Shown here: positions 18,733 to 28,136 of the stretch, piece after piece | Position numbering within the stretch: the stretch's first letter is position 1 | Layout: every line of letters starts with the position of its first letter | Assembly (NCBI GenBank): GCA_963821505.1 | Contig: CAWGEH010000022.1 | Coordinates: 62,001-126,000 of the forward strand | Direction of reading: 5' to 3' | From: VAZQ01 sp963821505 | GTDB taxonomy: Bacteria > Pseudomonadota > Alphaproteobacteria > Rhizobiales > Xanthobacteraceae | Length of the DNA: 64,000 bases | The notes under the pieces: generated by a model | What the model was told of the DNA's origin: nothing | What the model saw: only the letters and a program-made list of their open reading frames with translations | The model's database searches: none | Made by a program: the position numbers and the translations under genes

Positions 18733-19067
18733 CTTCACCTCCAGGAGACCGACGGCATGCGTTCCGTCTTGAGGAACTCAACGCGACGTTGTCGGGCTCG
18801 GTTCCCCTGCAACGGACCGAATCGGCCCCAAAGTCGATCAGGAAGCCGTGTTGCGCGGCCGGCCGGGCCTTTTCGACTGCCCGGCGATCTGCTAGGAAGC
18901 GCGCGCATGATGGCGTGCGCTTCATTCGCTGCCGCTCTCGGGTCGGCCGCTCGGCGAATTACAGGCCCGGCTTCCGCTTGACCGTCGGTCGGCGGGACCG
19001 GGATTGCGTTGCCGAGCCACTGCTGCCGCCGAATTCCAGATAGACCGCCGAGCCTTCAGCCGAGATC
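18733..19067. other. Intergenic region upstream of ileS
   Basis: This 335-base gap lies between the divergent AI-2E transporter and ileS and should hold both promoters. I see no tRNA, T-box-like structure or repeat element. The reading frames inside it have no protein character. Confidence 0.4.
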
Positions 19068-22061
19068 ATGACAGCCGCCCGCGACTACAGCGAGACTCTA
19101 TTCCTGCCCAAGACCGATTTTCCCATGCGCGCCGGGCTGCCGCAAAAGGAGCCCCAGTTGCTTGCGCGCTGGCATCAGCTCGGGCTTTACGAAAAACTGC
19201 GCGCCGCCGCGCGTGGCCGGGCGAAATTCATCCTCCACGACGGCCCGCCCTATGCCAACGGCAACATCCATATCGGGCATGCGCTCAACAAGATCCTTAA
19301 GGACGTGGTGACGCGAAGCCAGCAGATGCTGGGTTACGATTCCAACTACGTGCCGGGCTGGGACTGCCACGGCCTGCCGATCGAGTGGAAGATCGAGGAG
19401 GAATACCGCGCCAAGGGCAAGAACAAGGACGCGGTGCCGGTGGTCGAATTCCGGCGCGAATGCCGCGCCTTCGCCCAGCACTGGATCGAGGTGCAGCGCG
19501 AGGAATTCGAGCGGCTCGGAGTGGAGGGCGATTGGGGACATCCCTACACCACCATGGCCTTCGCCGCCGAGGCGCAGATCGCGCGCGAGCTCATGAAATT
19601 TGCGCACAACGGCACGCTCTATCGCGGCTCCAAGCCGGTGATGTGGTCGGTGGTGGAGCAGACCGCGCTGGCCGAGGCCGAGGTCGAATACGAGGACTAT
19701 GTCTCCGACCAGGTATGGGTGAAGTTTCCGGTGCGAAGGTCGGCGATCGAGCCGCCCGACATCAATCGCAAGCTCGCGACGGCTGCAATCGTCATCTGGA
19801 CCACCACACCGTGGACGATTCCCGGCAACCGTGCGATCAGCTTCTCGCCGAGAATCGAGTACGGACTCTACGAAGTCGTCGACGCGCCTGCCGGCAACTG
19901 GGCCAAGCCGGGCGAGCAATTCGTGCTCGCCGACAAGCTCGCCGCGGATGTTTTCCAGCATGCGCGCGTGACCAAGTTTGAGCGATTGGAATCGGTCACT
20001 GTGGACGACTTGGCGATCTTCGTTTGCGAGCATCCGCTCAAGGGCTTTGCGGGCGACTACAACTTTCACGTCCCCTTGCTCGCCGGCGACCACGTCACTG
20101 ACGACGCCGGGACCGGTTTCGTGCACACCGCGCCCGGCCACGGGCGCGAGGACTTCGAGGTGTGGACGGCGAATAAGGCCGCTCTCGAAGCGCGCGGCAT
20201 CGACACCGTGATCCCCTACACCGTCGACGAGAATGGCGCATTCACCGATCATGCGCCGGGCTTCATCGGCAAGCGCGTGCTCACGGACGACGGCGAAAAG
20301 GGTAATGCCAACGACGCCGTCATCAAGGCGCTGATCGAGGCCGGCATGCTGATCGCGCGCGGCAAGCTCAAGCACCAGTATCCACATTCCTGGCGCTCGA
20401 AGAAGCCGGTGATCTTCCGCAACACGCCGCAATGGTTCATCGCGATGGACAAACCGATCGCCGACGCCGACGCGCGCGCGCGGCCGGGCGACACGCTGCG
20501 CCATCGCGCACTCGCCGCCATCGCGCAGACGCGCTGGGTGCCGGCAGCGGGCGAGAACCGCATCACCGGCATGGTCGAGAGCAAGCCGGACTGGGTGATC
20601 TCGCGCCAGCGCGCCTGGGGCGTGCCGATCACGGTGTTCATCCGCGAAAGGGACGACGGCACGGTCGAAATCCTCGACGATCCGCGCGTCAACGCTCGCA
20701 TCGCCGACGCCTTCGAGCAGGAAGGCGCCGACGCCTGGTATGCGACCGGCGCCGCGGCGCGCTTCCTCAAGCCCGATTACGATTCGAACGAATGGCGGAA
20801 AGTCGACGACATCCTCGACGTCTGGTTCGATTCCGGCTCCACGCACGCCTTCGTGCTGGAGGACCCCGTGCATTTCCCATCGCTCGCCGGGATCAAGCGC
20901 GCGTGGGACGGCGGGTCCGACACCGTGATGTATCTCGAAGGCTCGGACCAGCACCGCGGCTGGTTTCAGTCCTCCTTGCTCGAATCCTGCGGTACACGCG
21001 GACGCGCGCCCTTCGACGTCGTCCTCACCCACGGCTTCGTGCTCGACGAGGACGGGCGCAAGATGTCGAAGTCGCTCGGCAACGTGACGGCGCCGCAGGA
21101 CGTGATCCGGCAATCCGGCGCCGACATCCTGCGGATGTGGGTCTGCGCCTCCGACTATGCCGACGACCTGCGCATCGGGTCGGAAATCCTCAAGACCACG
21201 GTCGAGACCTACCGCAAGCTGCGCAACACCATCCGCTGGATGCTGGGCTCGCTCGCGCATTTCCGCGAGGAGGATCGCGTTGCGCCCGCCCGCATGCCGG
21301 AGCTCGAGCGGCTGATGCTGCACCGGCTGACCGAGCTCGACCGCCAGGTGCGCCGGGCCTATGCCGAGTTCGACTACAAGCGCATCTTCGCCGCGCTCAA
21401 CGCCTTCATGACCGCGGACCTTTCGGCGTTCTACTTCGACATCCGCAAGGACGCGCTCTACTGCGATCCGGTCTCCTCGGTGACCCGCAAGGCGTGCCTG
21501 ACCGTGCTCGATCAGCTGTTTCGCACCACGGTGACCTGGCTGGCGCCCATGCTGCCGTTCACCGCCGAGGAGGCCTGGCTCGCGCGCTATCCGTCCACGG
21601 AAGGCTCCGTGCATCTCGAATTGTTCCCGGAGCTGCCCGCGTCCTGGCGCGATGACGCGCTGGCCGAGAAATGGCGCAGGGTGCGCAACGTGCGCCGCGT
21701 CATCACCGGCGCGATCGAGATCGAACGCGCGGGAAAGCGCATCGGCTCTTCGCTCGAGGCCGCGCCCGTCGTCTTTGTGTCAGACCCCGACCTGTTCGCG
21801 GCGCTGGTCGATATCGATCTGGCCGAGGTCGCGATCACTTCGGCCGCGACCCTGGTCGAGGGCGACGGCCCGCCGGGAGCGTTCCGCCTCGACGACGTCA
21901 AGGGCGTGGCGGTCGAGGTACGATTGGCCGAAGGAAAGAAATGCGCGCGCTCGTGGAAGATTCTGCCGAGCGTGGGCTCCGATCCGGCCTATCCCGACGT
22001 CTCGCCGCGCGACGCGCAGGCACTGCGCGAGTGGGAGGCGATGCGCAAGGCGGCGGAGTGA
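19068..22061 (+). CDS. ileS: Isoleucyl-tRNA synthetase
   Basis: IleRS charges tRNA-Ile in the cytoplasm and edits mischarged valine. The 997-residue protein has the class I HIGH motif at residues 68-71 (PYANGNIHIGH), an editing domain with WTTTPWTIPGNRAI and the TGFVHTAPGHG segment, the WFDSGSTHAFV region, and KMSKSLGN at about residue 665. The C-terminal part ends in an anticodon-binding region without the zinc-ribbon found in some bacterial IleRS. It is followed by lspA, the pairing found in many bacteria. Confidence 0.97.
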   Translation: MTAARDYSETLFLPKTDFPMRAGLPQKEPQLLARWHQLGLYEKLRAAARGRAKFILHDGPPYANGNIHIGHALNKILKDVVTRSQQMLGYDSNYVPGWDCHGLPIEWKIEEEYRAKGKNKDAVPVVEFRRECRAFAQHWIEVQREEFERLGVEGDWGHPYTTMAFAAEAQIARELMKFAHNGTLYRGSKPVMWSVVEQTALAEAEVEYEDYVSDQVWVKFPVRRSAIEPPDINRKLATAAIVIWTTTPWTIPGNRAISFSPRIEYGLYEVVDAPAGNWAKPGEQFVLADKLAADVFQHARVTKFERLESVTVDDLAIFVCEHPLKGFAGDYNFHVPLLAGDHVTDDAGTGFVHTAPGHGREDFEVWTANKAALEARGIDTVIPYTVDENGAFTDHAPGFIGKRVLTDDGEKGNANDAVIKALIEAGMLIARGKLKHQYPHSWRSKKPVIFRNTPQWFIAMDKPIADADARARPGDTLRHRALAAIAQTRWVPAAGENRITGMVESKPDWVISRQRAWGVPITVFIRERDDGTVEILDDPRVNARIADAFEQEGADAWYATGAAARFLKPDYDSNEWRKVDDILDVWFDSGSTHAFVLEDPVHFPSLAGIKRAWDGGSDTVMYLEGSDQHRGWFQSSLLESCGTRGRAPFDVVLTHGFVLDEDGRKMSKSLGNVTAPQDVIRQSGADILRMWVCASDYADDLRIGSEILKTTVETYRKLRNTIRWMLGSLAHFREEDRVAPARMPELERLMLHRLTELDRQVRRAYAEFDYKRIFAALNAFMTADLSAFYFDIRKDALYCDPVSSVTRKACLTVLDQLFRTTVTWLAPMLPFTAEEAWLARYPSTEGSVHLELFPELPASWRDDALAEKWRRVRNVRRVITGAIEIERAGKRIGSSLEAAPVVFVSDPDLFAALVDIDLAEVAITSAATLVEGDGPPGAFRLDDVKGVAVEVRLAEGKKCARSWKILPSVGSDPAYPDVSPRDAQALREWEAMRKAAE

Positions 22062-22198
22062 CGGCGGGCAACGAATTGGCCAGCCGTTTCAGCGGTGGAT
22101 CGTCGGGTTTGATCATTTGATCATTCTGTGGCTATGGGTCCCGGCGCGCCCGCCCGCGGGCGGGCCGACGGCCATTCGGGAGCGGGACGGCAGGGGTC

Positions 22199-22750
22199 AT
22201 GACTGCGGACGCAAAGGTGACTGCCAACCCCGACCGGCCGGCGCCTTGGTTCTGGGGCCCGCTGACGCCCTTCGCGCTGGCGGTCGCCTTGGCCACCGCG
22301 GCCATCGATCAGGCCGTCAAGCTCTGGCTTCTGTTCGTGGTCGATCTGGGGGCGCGCGGCATTGTGCCGCTGACGCCGTTCCTCGACCTCGTGCTGACCT
22401 GGAATACCGGCATCAGCTACGGCCTGTTCCGCCAGGAGGGGCCGCTGGGACAATGGGCCATCCTGGCCTTGAAGGCGATCGCGGTCGTCCTGCTGTGGCT
22501 TTGGCTGTCGCGCACGTCCCTGCGGCTCACCGCGCTGAGCCTCGGCCTGATCATCGGAGGGGCGATCGGCAACGCCATCGACCGCTTCGCCCATGGGGCG
22601 GTGGTCGATTTCGTGCTGTTGCACGTCACGACGGCGAGTTTCAGCTTCAAATGGTACGTCTTCAACCTGGCCGATGTGGCCATCGTCGCCGGTGTGATCG
22701 GGCTCCTATACGACACCCTGATGGGCAGGGACGCCGTAAAAGCGCCCTGA
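22199..22750 (+). CDS. lspA: Lipoprotein signal peptidase (signal peptidase II)
   Basis: LspA cleaves the signal peptide of diacylated prolipoproteins at the inner membrane. The 183-residue protein has four transmembrane helices and both catalytic Asp motifs: GNAIDRFAHGAVVDF and FNLADVAIVAG. The conserved TWNTGISYG segment is also present. It lies 137 bases after ileS in the same direction. Confidence 0.95.
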   Translation: MTADAKVTANPDRPAPWFWGPLTPFALAVALATAAIDQAVKLWLLFVVDLGARGIVPLTPFLDLVLTWNTGISYGLFRQEGPLGQWAILALKAIAVVLLWLWLSRTSLRLTALSLGLIIGGAIGNAIDRFAHGAVVDFVLLHVTTASFSFKWYVFNLADVAIVAGVIGLLYDTLMGRDAVKAP

Positions 22751-22811
22751 TCCTGGCCACAATGGCCCCGGGGTAGACGGCACATTCTGCCGTCGTTTGA
22801 AGGGGATAGCC

Positions 22812-23513
22812 ATGAGCGACCGGAATCCGAAAGGGCAGCCGCGACGCGCTGCCGCCGCGGCGGTCATTTTGGCCGTGGCAATGGCCTGGGGCGCGGGCGG
22901 GGCATACGCCCAGAACGCCGACGACGAGGACGTGCCGCTCGATACCAAGCTCATGCGTCAGTTCCTCAAGGATTTGGGCCTGCGCCGGGACGGCGAGGGC
23001 ATCGACTACCGCGAGCGCGCGCCGCTGGTGGTGCCGCCGAGCCGGGACCTGCCGCCGCCGCAAAGCGAGGCGGCCGTCACCAGCAACCCGGCTTGGCCCA
23101 AGGATCCCGACGTCAGGCAGCGCAGGGTGGAGGCCTCGAAGAAGAAGCTGTCCAGCAAGACCGCGGCCCAAACCATGGACGAGGAGGGGCGGCCGCTTTC
23201 CCGCACCGAGCTCGACCGCGGCAAGATCGCCGCGGGGTCCAGCGCCGGCGGTTCCCAGAGCCCGGAAGAGGGTGCGCGTCCGCTGCCGCCCTCCGCGCTC
23301 GGCTCCAAGAACGTTTTCGGTGACATCTTTTCGTCTTTCAGCGATAAGGGGGAGACCGGGACCTTCACCGGCGAGCCGGTCCGGGAGAACCTGACGGCTC
23401 CGCCCGAGGGTTATCAGACGCCGTCGCCAGACCAGCCCTACGGGCTCGCGCCCAAGCACGAGAAGGCCAAGGCGTTGACCGCCGAAGACCGCGCCACGGG
23501 TTATACTCGCTGA
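22812..23513 (+). CDS. Conserved exported protein of unknown function, possibly DUF3035/BamF-like
   Basis: The 233-residue protein starts at the ATG of MSDRNPKGQ, preceded by AAGGGG. It has a signal peptide (AVILAVAMAWGAGGAYAQ) and a low-complexity acidic and Pro-rich mature part. One segment, RERAPLVVPPSRDLPPP, resembles the core of DUF3035, the alphaproteobacterial BamF component of outer-membrane protein assembly. That relation is an inference from one motif. It lies between lspA and the M16 pair, an arrangement that fits an envelope role. No catalytic motif is visible. Confidence 0.75.
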   Translation: MSDRNPKGQPRRAAAAAVILAVAMAWGAGGAYAQNADDEDVPLDTKLMRQFLKDLGLRRDGEGIDYRERAPLVVPPSRDLPPPQSEAAVTSNPAWPKDPDVRQRRVEASKKKLSSKTAAQTMDEEGRPLSRTELDRGKIAAGSSAGGSQSPEEGARPLPPSALGSKNVFGDIFSSFSDKGETGTFTGEPVRENLTAPPEGYQTPSPDQPYGLAPKHEKAKALTAEDRATGYTR

Positions 23514-23636
23514 CGGCGGCTACGGCGCCGCCCACGTACTGCCGGCGCCTGCGCTCCGCCCTTTCGCCAGCCGCCGGTGCTTGGCGAGTCTGCTCGCGAC
23601 GATGCGGGCTGTGCTGTCGTTGCTAGGAACACCGCC

Positions 23637-25001
23637 TTGCGCAAACCCCAGACCATCTTGGCCGCGTTTGCCCTTGTCGCAAGCGCTGCCGGCGCCATTG
23701 GGAGCGCCGCCGCGAGCGCTCCCAACATCACCCATTTCACGCTGGCGAACGGTCTCGAAGTGGTGGTCATTCCCGATCACCGCGCGCCGGTCGTAACCCA
23801 CATGGTCTGGTACAAGGTCGGCTCCGCCGACGAGACGCCGGGCAAGTCGGGGCTCGCGCATTTCCTCGAGCATCTGATGTTCAAGGGCACGGCGAAGAAC
23901 CCTGCCGGGCACTTCTCGCAGGTGGTTGCGACCATCGGCGGCCAGGAGAACGCCTTCACCTCGGCCGACTATACCGGCTATTTCCAGCGGGTGCCGCGCG
24001 ACCAGCTCAAGACGATGATGGAGTTCGAGGCCGACCGGATGACCGGATTGGCGCTCACCGACGACGTGGTGCGGCCCGAGCTCAAGGTCGTGCTGGAAGA
24101 GCAGAACATGCGCATCGCCAACAATCCGGCAGCGCGGCTCGGCCAGCAGATGGATGCCGCGCTCTACCTCAACCATCCCTACGGCAGGCCGGTGATCGGC
24201 TGGCGGCATGAGATCGAGCAGCTCGACCGCGACGCGGCGCTGGAATTTTACCGGCGCTTCTACACGCCCAACAACGCCATCCTGGTGGTGGCCGGGGACG
24301 TCACGCCCGAGGATATCCGCACGCTCGCCGAGGAGACCTTCGCCAAGGTCCCGCGCGTCGCCGAGGTCAAGCCGCGCCTTCGCCCGCAGGAGCCGGTGCA
24401 GGAGGCGGCACGGACCGTGACGCTGGCCGACCCCCGCGTCACCCAGCCGACCGTGAGCCGCTATTACCTCGTTCCCTCGAGCACGACGGCGCGGCCGGGC
24501 GAGAGCGAGGCGCTCGAGCTGCTCACGCATATGCTGGGCCGCGGCTCGAACAGCCGCCTCTATCAGACGCTGGTGGTCGACAAGGGCATCGCGGTGACGG
24601 CGGGTGCGAGCTATGACGGCACCGCGGTCGACGCTACGCGCCTGAGCGTCTACGGGACGCCGAAGCCCGGAACGAGCCTCATGCAGCTCGAACAGGCGAT
24701 CGACGCCGTCCTGGCCGAGGTCGTCGAGAACGGCGTGACCGCCGAGGAGCTCGAACGCTCGAAGAGCCGGATGATTGCCGATGCCGTCTATGCGAACGAC
24801 AATCAGCGCATGATGGCGCAGTGGTACGGCGCGTCGCTGGCCACGGGCGCCACCGTGGAACAGGTCCGCACCTGGCCCGATCGCATCCGCCTCGTCACCG
24901 GCGAGGCCGTGCGCGAGGCCGCGCGCCGCTGGCTTGACAAGCGACGCTCGGTGACCGGCTATCTCGTCAAGGACACCCGGCCCGAGGAGAAACGCTCGTG
25001 A
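23637..25001 (+). CDS. M16-family zinc peptidase, catalytic subunit
   Basis: The 454-residue protein has a signal peptide (TILAAFALVASAAGAIGSA) and the inverted zinc motif HFLEH at residues 75-79. The downstream Glu is expected in the conserved region containing ADYTGYFQRVPRD and LEEQNMR. It belongs to the pitrilysin/processing-peptidase family and is probably periplasmic. The TTG start is preceded by AGGAAC; it excludes a longer N-terminus lacking a signal-like start. It overlaps the next M16 gene by four bases (GTGA), so the two very likely form a heterodimer like other bacterial active/inactive M16 pairs. Confidence 0.9.
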   Translation: MRKPQTILAAFALVASAAGAIGSAAASAPNITHFTLANGLEVVVIPDHRAPVVTHMVWYKVGSADETPGKSGLAHFLEHLMFKGTAKNPAGHFSQVVATIGGQENAFTSADYTGYFQRVPRDQLKTMMEFEADRMTGLALTDDVVRPELKVVLEEQNMRIANNPAARLGQQMDAALYLNHPYGRPVIGWRHEIEQLDRDAALEFYRRFYTPNNAILVVAGDVTPEDIRTLAEETFAKVPRVAEVKPRLRPQEPVQEAARTVTLADPRVTQPTVSRYYLVPSSTTARPGESEALELLTHMLGRGSNSRLYQTLVVDKGIAVTAGASYDGTAVDATRLSVYGTPKPGTSLMQLEQAIDAVLAEVVENGVTAEELERSKSRMIADAVYANDNQRMMAQWYGASLATGATVEQVRTWPDRIRLVTGEAVREAARRWLDKRRSVTGYLVKDTRPEEKRS

Positions 25002-26413
25002 ACGCGTCCGCTTCCATCCGCCGCCCCGGACCGCGCACACTGATCGCGCTCGTCACCGCCGCGGTGCTCTTGCTCGCAGCGCCCGCGGCCCGCGCGATGA
25101 CGATCGAGCCGGTGGTGAGCCCCGGCGGTATTACCGCATGGTTGGTGCGCGACCGCGCGCTGCCGATGATCGCGGTCGAATTCGCCTTTCTCGGCAGCGC
25201 CGACCAGGACCCCGCGGGCAAACCCGGTGTCGCCAACATGGCGACCAGTCTGCTCGACGAGGGCGCCGGCCCGTTCGATGCCGCGACGTTCCAGGATCGG
25301 CTCGAACGCAAGGCGATCGAGATCAGCTTTCGGGCCGGCCGCGACTATTTGCGCGGCACATTGCGCACGCTCAAGGACAATCGCGACGAAGCGTTCGACT
25401 ACCTGCGGCTCGCGCTGACTGAGCCACGGTTCGACACCGCGGCGGTGGAGCGCATACGCGCGCAGATCGTGTCGCGGCTGCAGCGCGAGACCATGAGCCC
25501 GAACGACATGGCGAGCCGCAATTGGTGGGCGACGGCCTTCCCCGGGCACCCCTACGGCCAGCCGGTCAACGGCACGCTCGAATCGCTTCCGCGCATCACC
25601 ATCGAGGATTTGAAGTTCTACACCCGGCACGCGCTGGCGCGGGACAACCTCAAGATCGCCATCGTCGGCGACATCGATGCCGAGACCGCCGGCAAGCTGC
25701 TCGACAGCACATTCGGTGCGCTGCCGGCCAAGGCCGAGCTCGCGCCGCTCGCCCCCGCCGTTGCGCAGGGGCTCGGCCGCCGCATCGTCATCAAGCTCGA
25801 CGTGCCGCAGGCGGTGGTGAATTTCGGCACTCCGGGAATCGCCCGCGGCGATCCGGATTTCATGGCCGCGTATATCGTCAACCACATTCTGGGCGGCGGC
25901 TCGTTCTCGTCGCGGCTCTATCGCGAAGTGCGGGAGAAGCGCGGCCTCGCCTACGGCATCCACGACAGCCTGGTCTGGCTCAATCAGACCGCGCTGCTGA
26001 TCGGCGCTACCGCGACGCGCGCCGACGCCACCGGCCAGACCATCGAGATCATCGAGAACGAGATCCGCCGGCTGGCCGAGGAAGGACCGACCGAGGAAGA
26101 ATTCGCCAAGGCCAAGACCTATCTCAAGGGCTCCTTCGCGCTCGGCCTCGACACCTCGAACCGGATTGCCGGCCAGCTTGTGCAGATGCAGCTCGACCAT
26201 CTCGGCATCGACTATATCGAGCACCGCTCCGCCTTGATCGATGCCGTGACGCTCGCCGATGCCAAGCGCGTCGCCAAGCGCCTGCTCGACGGCGGCCTGC
26301 TCATCACCGTGGTCGGACGCCCGGAGGGCGTGACCTCGACGGAGAGCAGCCCCGGCGGATCGCCGGCTCACATCGCCAAACCGAACCAACTGCCCGCGAG
26401 CCTGGAACCCTGA
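24998..26413 (+). CDS. M16-family peptidase, non-catalytic subunit
   Basis: The 471-residue protein begins at a GTG that overlaps the previous stop. It has a signal peptide (LIALVTAAVLLLAAPAARA). The zinc motif is absent: the equivalent place reads NMATSLLDEGAG rather than HxxEH. The substrate-binding Arg/Tyr pair region is kept (REVREKRGLAYGI). This matches the alpha-type partner of M16B heterodimers. Cellular substrates are unknown. Confidence 0.9.
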   Translation: MNASASIRRPGPRTLIALVTAAVLLLAAPAARAMTIEPVVSPGGITAWLVRDRALPMIAVEFAFLGSADQDPAGKPGVANMATSLLDEGAGPFDAATFQDRLERKAIEISFRAGRDYLRGTLRTLKDNRDEAFDYLRLALTEPRFDTAAVERIRAQIVSRLQRETMSPNDMASRNWWATAFPGHPYGQPVNGTLESLPRITIEDLKFYTRHALARDNLKIAIVGDIDAETAGKLLDSTFGALPAKAELAPLAPAVAQGLGRRIVIKLDVPQAVVNFGTPGIARGDPDFMAAYIVNHILGGGSFSSRLYREVREKRGLAYGIHDSLVWLNQTALLIGATATRADATGQTIEIIENEIRRLAEEGPTEEEFAKAKTYLKGSFALGLDTSNRIAGQLVQMQLDHLGIDYIEHRSALIDAVTLADAKRVAKRLLDGGLLITVVGRPEGVTSTESSPGGSPAHIAKPNQLPASLEP

Positions 26414-26626
26414 CAGCGGCGGTGAATCTCGCGGCCGCCGGCGGTCAAGCCTTCTGCGCCGTCGCCGATCGATGCCATTCCTTCAGCCGATCTCATCTGC
26501 AGGATGCGACGCGCGCCGCAGGCGAGCGACCGCATTGACTTGAACGCTCGGCTTTGGCGCGGCGGCGGCGGCCTCACTGCACTGCCGCTGAGGCTACGAC
26601 GTTCCCGGCCATGCTATGCTGCGCCG

Positions 26627-27049
26627 ATGATCCGCATCACCAACGCCATCGCCATCGACGAGCGCGAGCTCGAGGAGCGCTTCATCCGCGCCTCCGGCCC
26701 CGGCGGGCAGAACGTCAACAAGCTCGCGAGCGCGGTGCAGCTTCGCTTCGACGTGCGCCGCTCGCCCAACCTTCCCGGCGACGTGCGCGCGCGGCTCGAA
26801 CGCCTTGCCGGCAAACGGCTCACCCGCGAAGGCGTGCTGGTGATCAGCGCGCAGCGCCACCGCACCCAGGAACGCAACCGGCAGGACGCGCTCGACCGCC
26901 TCATTGAATTGATCCGACGCGCCGCGGTGGCGCCGATCCCGCGCCGGGCGACCAGGCCGACCCTGGGCTCGCGCGAGCGCAGGCTGCAATCCAAGAAGCG
27001 CCGTTCCTCCATCAAGGGCTTGCGCCAGGACAAGCCGAGCTTCGAGTAG
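26627..27049 (+). CDS. arfB: Peptidyl-tRNA hydrolase ArfB (YaeJ), ribosome rescue
   Basis: ArfB enters the A site of stalled ribosomes and hydrolyses the peptidyl-tRNA. The 140-residue protein has the catalytic GGQ at residues 26-28 (ASGPGGQNVNK) and the basic C-terminal tail that enters the mRNA channel (SRERRLQSKKRRSSIKGLRQ). The start chosen is the ATG of MIRITNAIAI; an upstream frame would add 41 residues without family character. Confidence 0.94.
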   Translation: MIRITNAIAIDERELEERFIRASGPGGQNVNKLASAVQLRFDVRRSPNLPGDVRARLERLAGKRLTREGVLVISAQRHRTQERNRQDALDRLIELIRRAAVAPIPRRATRPTLGSRERRLQSKKRRSSIKGLRQDKPSFE

Positions 27050-27158
27050 AATCAGCAGCGGCGATCGCGCCCGCGCTCGGCTCACTCGATCCGCCGCAGC
27101 CATTGTAAACAACAATGAAAAAACAATAGACCGGCGCGCCATCTCGATCGGCCTCGTG

Positions 27159-27345
27159 CTGAGGAGCATCGCGGCGTGATCCGGCACAGGAGGGGCATCC
27201 GCGGTCTCGGCCGTGCTGCGATGCGTCTCGAAGCAGGAGGCCGCCCGAAGCAGAGAGGCCGCCTCGTCCTTCGAGACGCGCGCACGCCGCGCCCGTGTTG
27301 CCGAACCCGCGCCCCATGCGCGCTCCTCAGGACGAGGGCGGTTCA
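27159..27345. repeat. Nested palindromic repeats
   Basis: GTGCTGAGGAGC near 27158 is complementary in style to GCTCCTCAGGACGAGG near 27317. Inside, GCGTCTCGAAGC at 27225 pairs with TCCTTCGAGACGC near 27269, with GAGGCCGC and GGCCGCCTC between them. The arrangement is that of nested imperfect hairpins, a type of intergenic palindromic element I associate with Hyphomicrobiales. Confidence 0.55.
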
Positions 27346-27834
27346 GCATACGGCGCCCGCGGCCCTGTGCCGCTGGCCGCAGTCGCATCTCACGATGTCA
27401 AACAGCGTACGTTTCTTCGTTCCCGCGGCGCATTTTTGCGCCCGGGTTGTTGCTTCCGGTTCACACCCGACCCGAACCGAGGGGCGGGCGAAGCGCCGGG
27501 AGGCGCGGTATTTCATTTGTCGCGCTGGTAAGGCGCGACGCCACGCTTGCAGGATCCGCCGCGCGGACGCCTTACCGCCAAGACGCCTACCGCCAAGCGT
27601 GCCGCCGGCGAACGCGCCCCGGACCTCCGCGTGGCGCGGTTACGAGCCGCGGCCCACGGGACGCCACCTCCCCGCGGCTCCGCCGTCAGGATCGTCTCCG
27701 GAGGACGCCCCTCGATGAGCGGGATGCGAATCTCTCTAGCACAACCACGTTACGTAGTCAATATCGTAGTCGATATGTAGCCATGCAATGGATCGCGTTG
27801 GAGCCGGAAACGGCTATTGTCGCGGCCGGCATCA

Positions 27835-27990
27835 ATGGGTGACGAATCCGACGAAACGCTCGCGCAGTATCAAGCGCGCAGGATCCCGCCGGACGAAAAG
27901 TACGATGCAATCATTCCGCGAAAGGATAACGGGGCTGGGCGTGCATCCTTAGAGCGCATCCCGATTGGGTCGAATCGTGATGCGCTCTAG
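27835..27990 (+). CDS. Possible 51-residue hypothetical protein running into a repeat
   Basis: The frame MGDESDETLAQYQARRIP... is hydrophilic with plausible codon usage, and its last 13 codons and TAG stop are supplied by the palindromic repeat. There is no clear ribosome-binding site. It may be the 5' remnant of a gene truncated by the repeat, or chance. Confidence 0.25.
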   Translation: MGDESDETLAQYQARRIPPDEKYDAIIPRKDNGAGRASLERIPIGSNRDAL

Positions 27991-28056
27991 ATTCTTCGAT
28001 TTTGCGCATGTTCTGTTCGGAAAACCGGTTCCCAACTTTTCCGGAACATGCGCTAG
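27951..28056. repeat. CTAG-bounded palindromic repeat, copy A
   Basis: A 106-base element from AGAGCGCATCCCGATTGG to ACATGCGCTAG, made of two hairpins: GAGCGCATC paired with GATGCGCTC, and GCGCATGTTC paired with GAACATGCGC around a central CGGAAAACCGG-TTCC core. Three near-identical copies occur at 53206-53311, 55847-55948 and 59120-59226. Confidence 0.93.
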
Positions 28057-28136
28057 TGCGTTGGCGGCCCGAGCCGGCACCGAACTTGGAGGCTCAAACA
28101 CGACGAACTGCGAATCCGTAGCCGCGCTCCCGGGCT

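Larger units (their letters stand above)
27050..28136. other. Gene-poor repeat-rich region between arfB and acuI
   Basis: About 1.1 kb without a convincing gene. It contains a small A-rich tract (27100-27130), two nested palindromic elements (27159-27345), a GC-rich stretch to about 27720, the short palindromic sequence ACGTTACGTAGTCAATATCG with GTAGTCGATATG near 27748-27777, a possible 51-codon frame (27835-27990), and a complete copy of the CTAG-bounded repeat (27951-28056). Longer open frames here overlap each other and have no protein signature. Confidence 0.5.

Noticed and set aside
18733..19067. T-box leader before ileS
   Set aside because: No T-box sequence or terminator/antiterminator pair; not expected in this class.
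19098..21614. 838-codon open frame antisense to ileS
   Set aside because: IleRS motifs on the + strand explain the region; the antisense product has no recognisable family.
27213..27842. Long overlapping open frames in the 27-28 kb region
   Set aside because: Arg/Pro/Ala-rich translations in several frames over palindromic repeats, no start signals and no domains.
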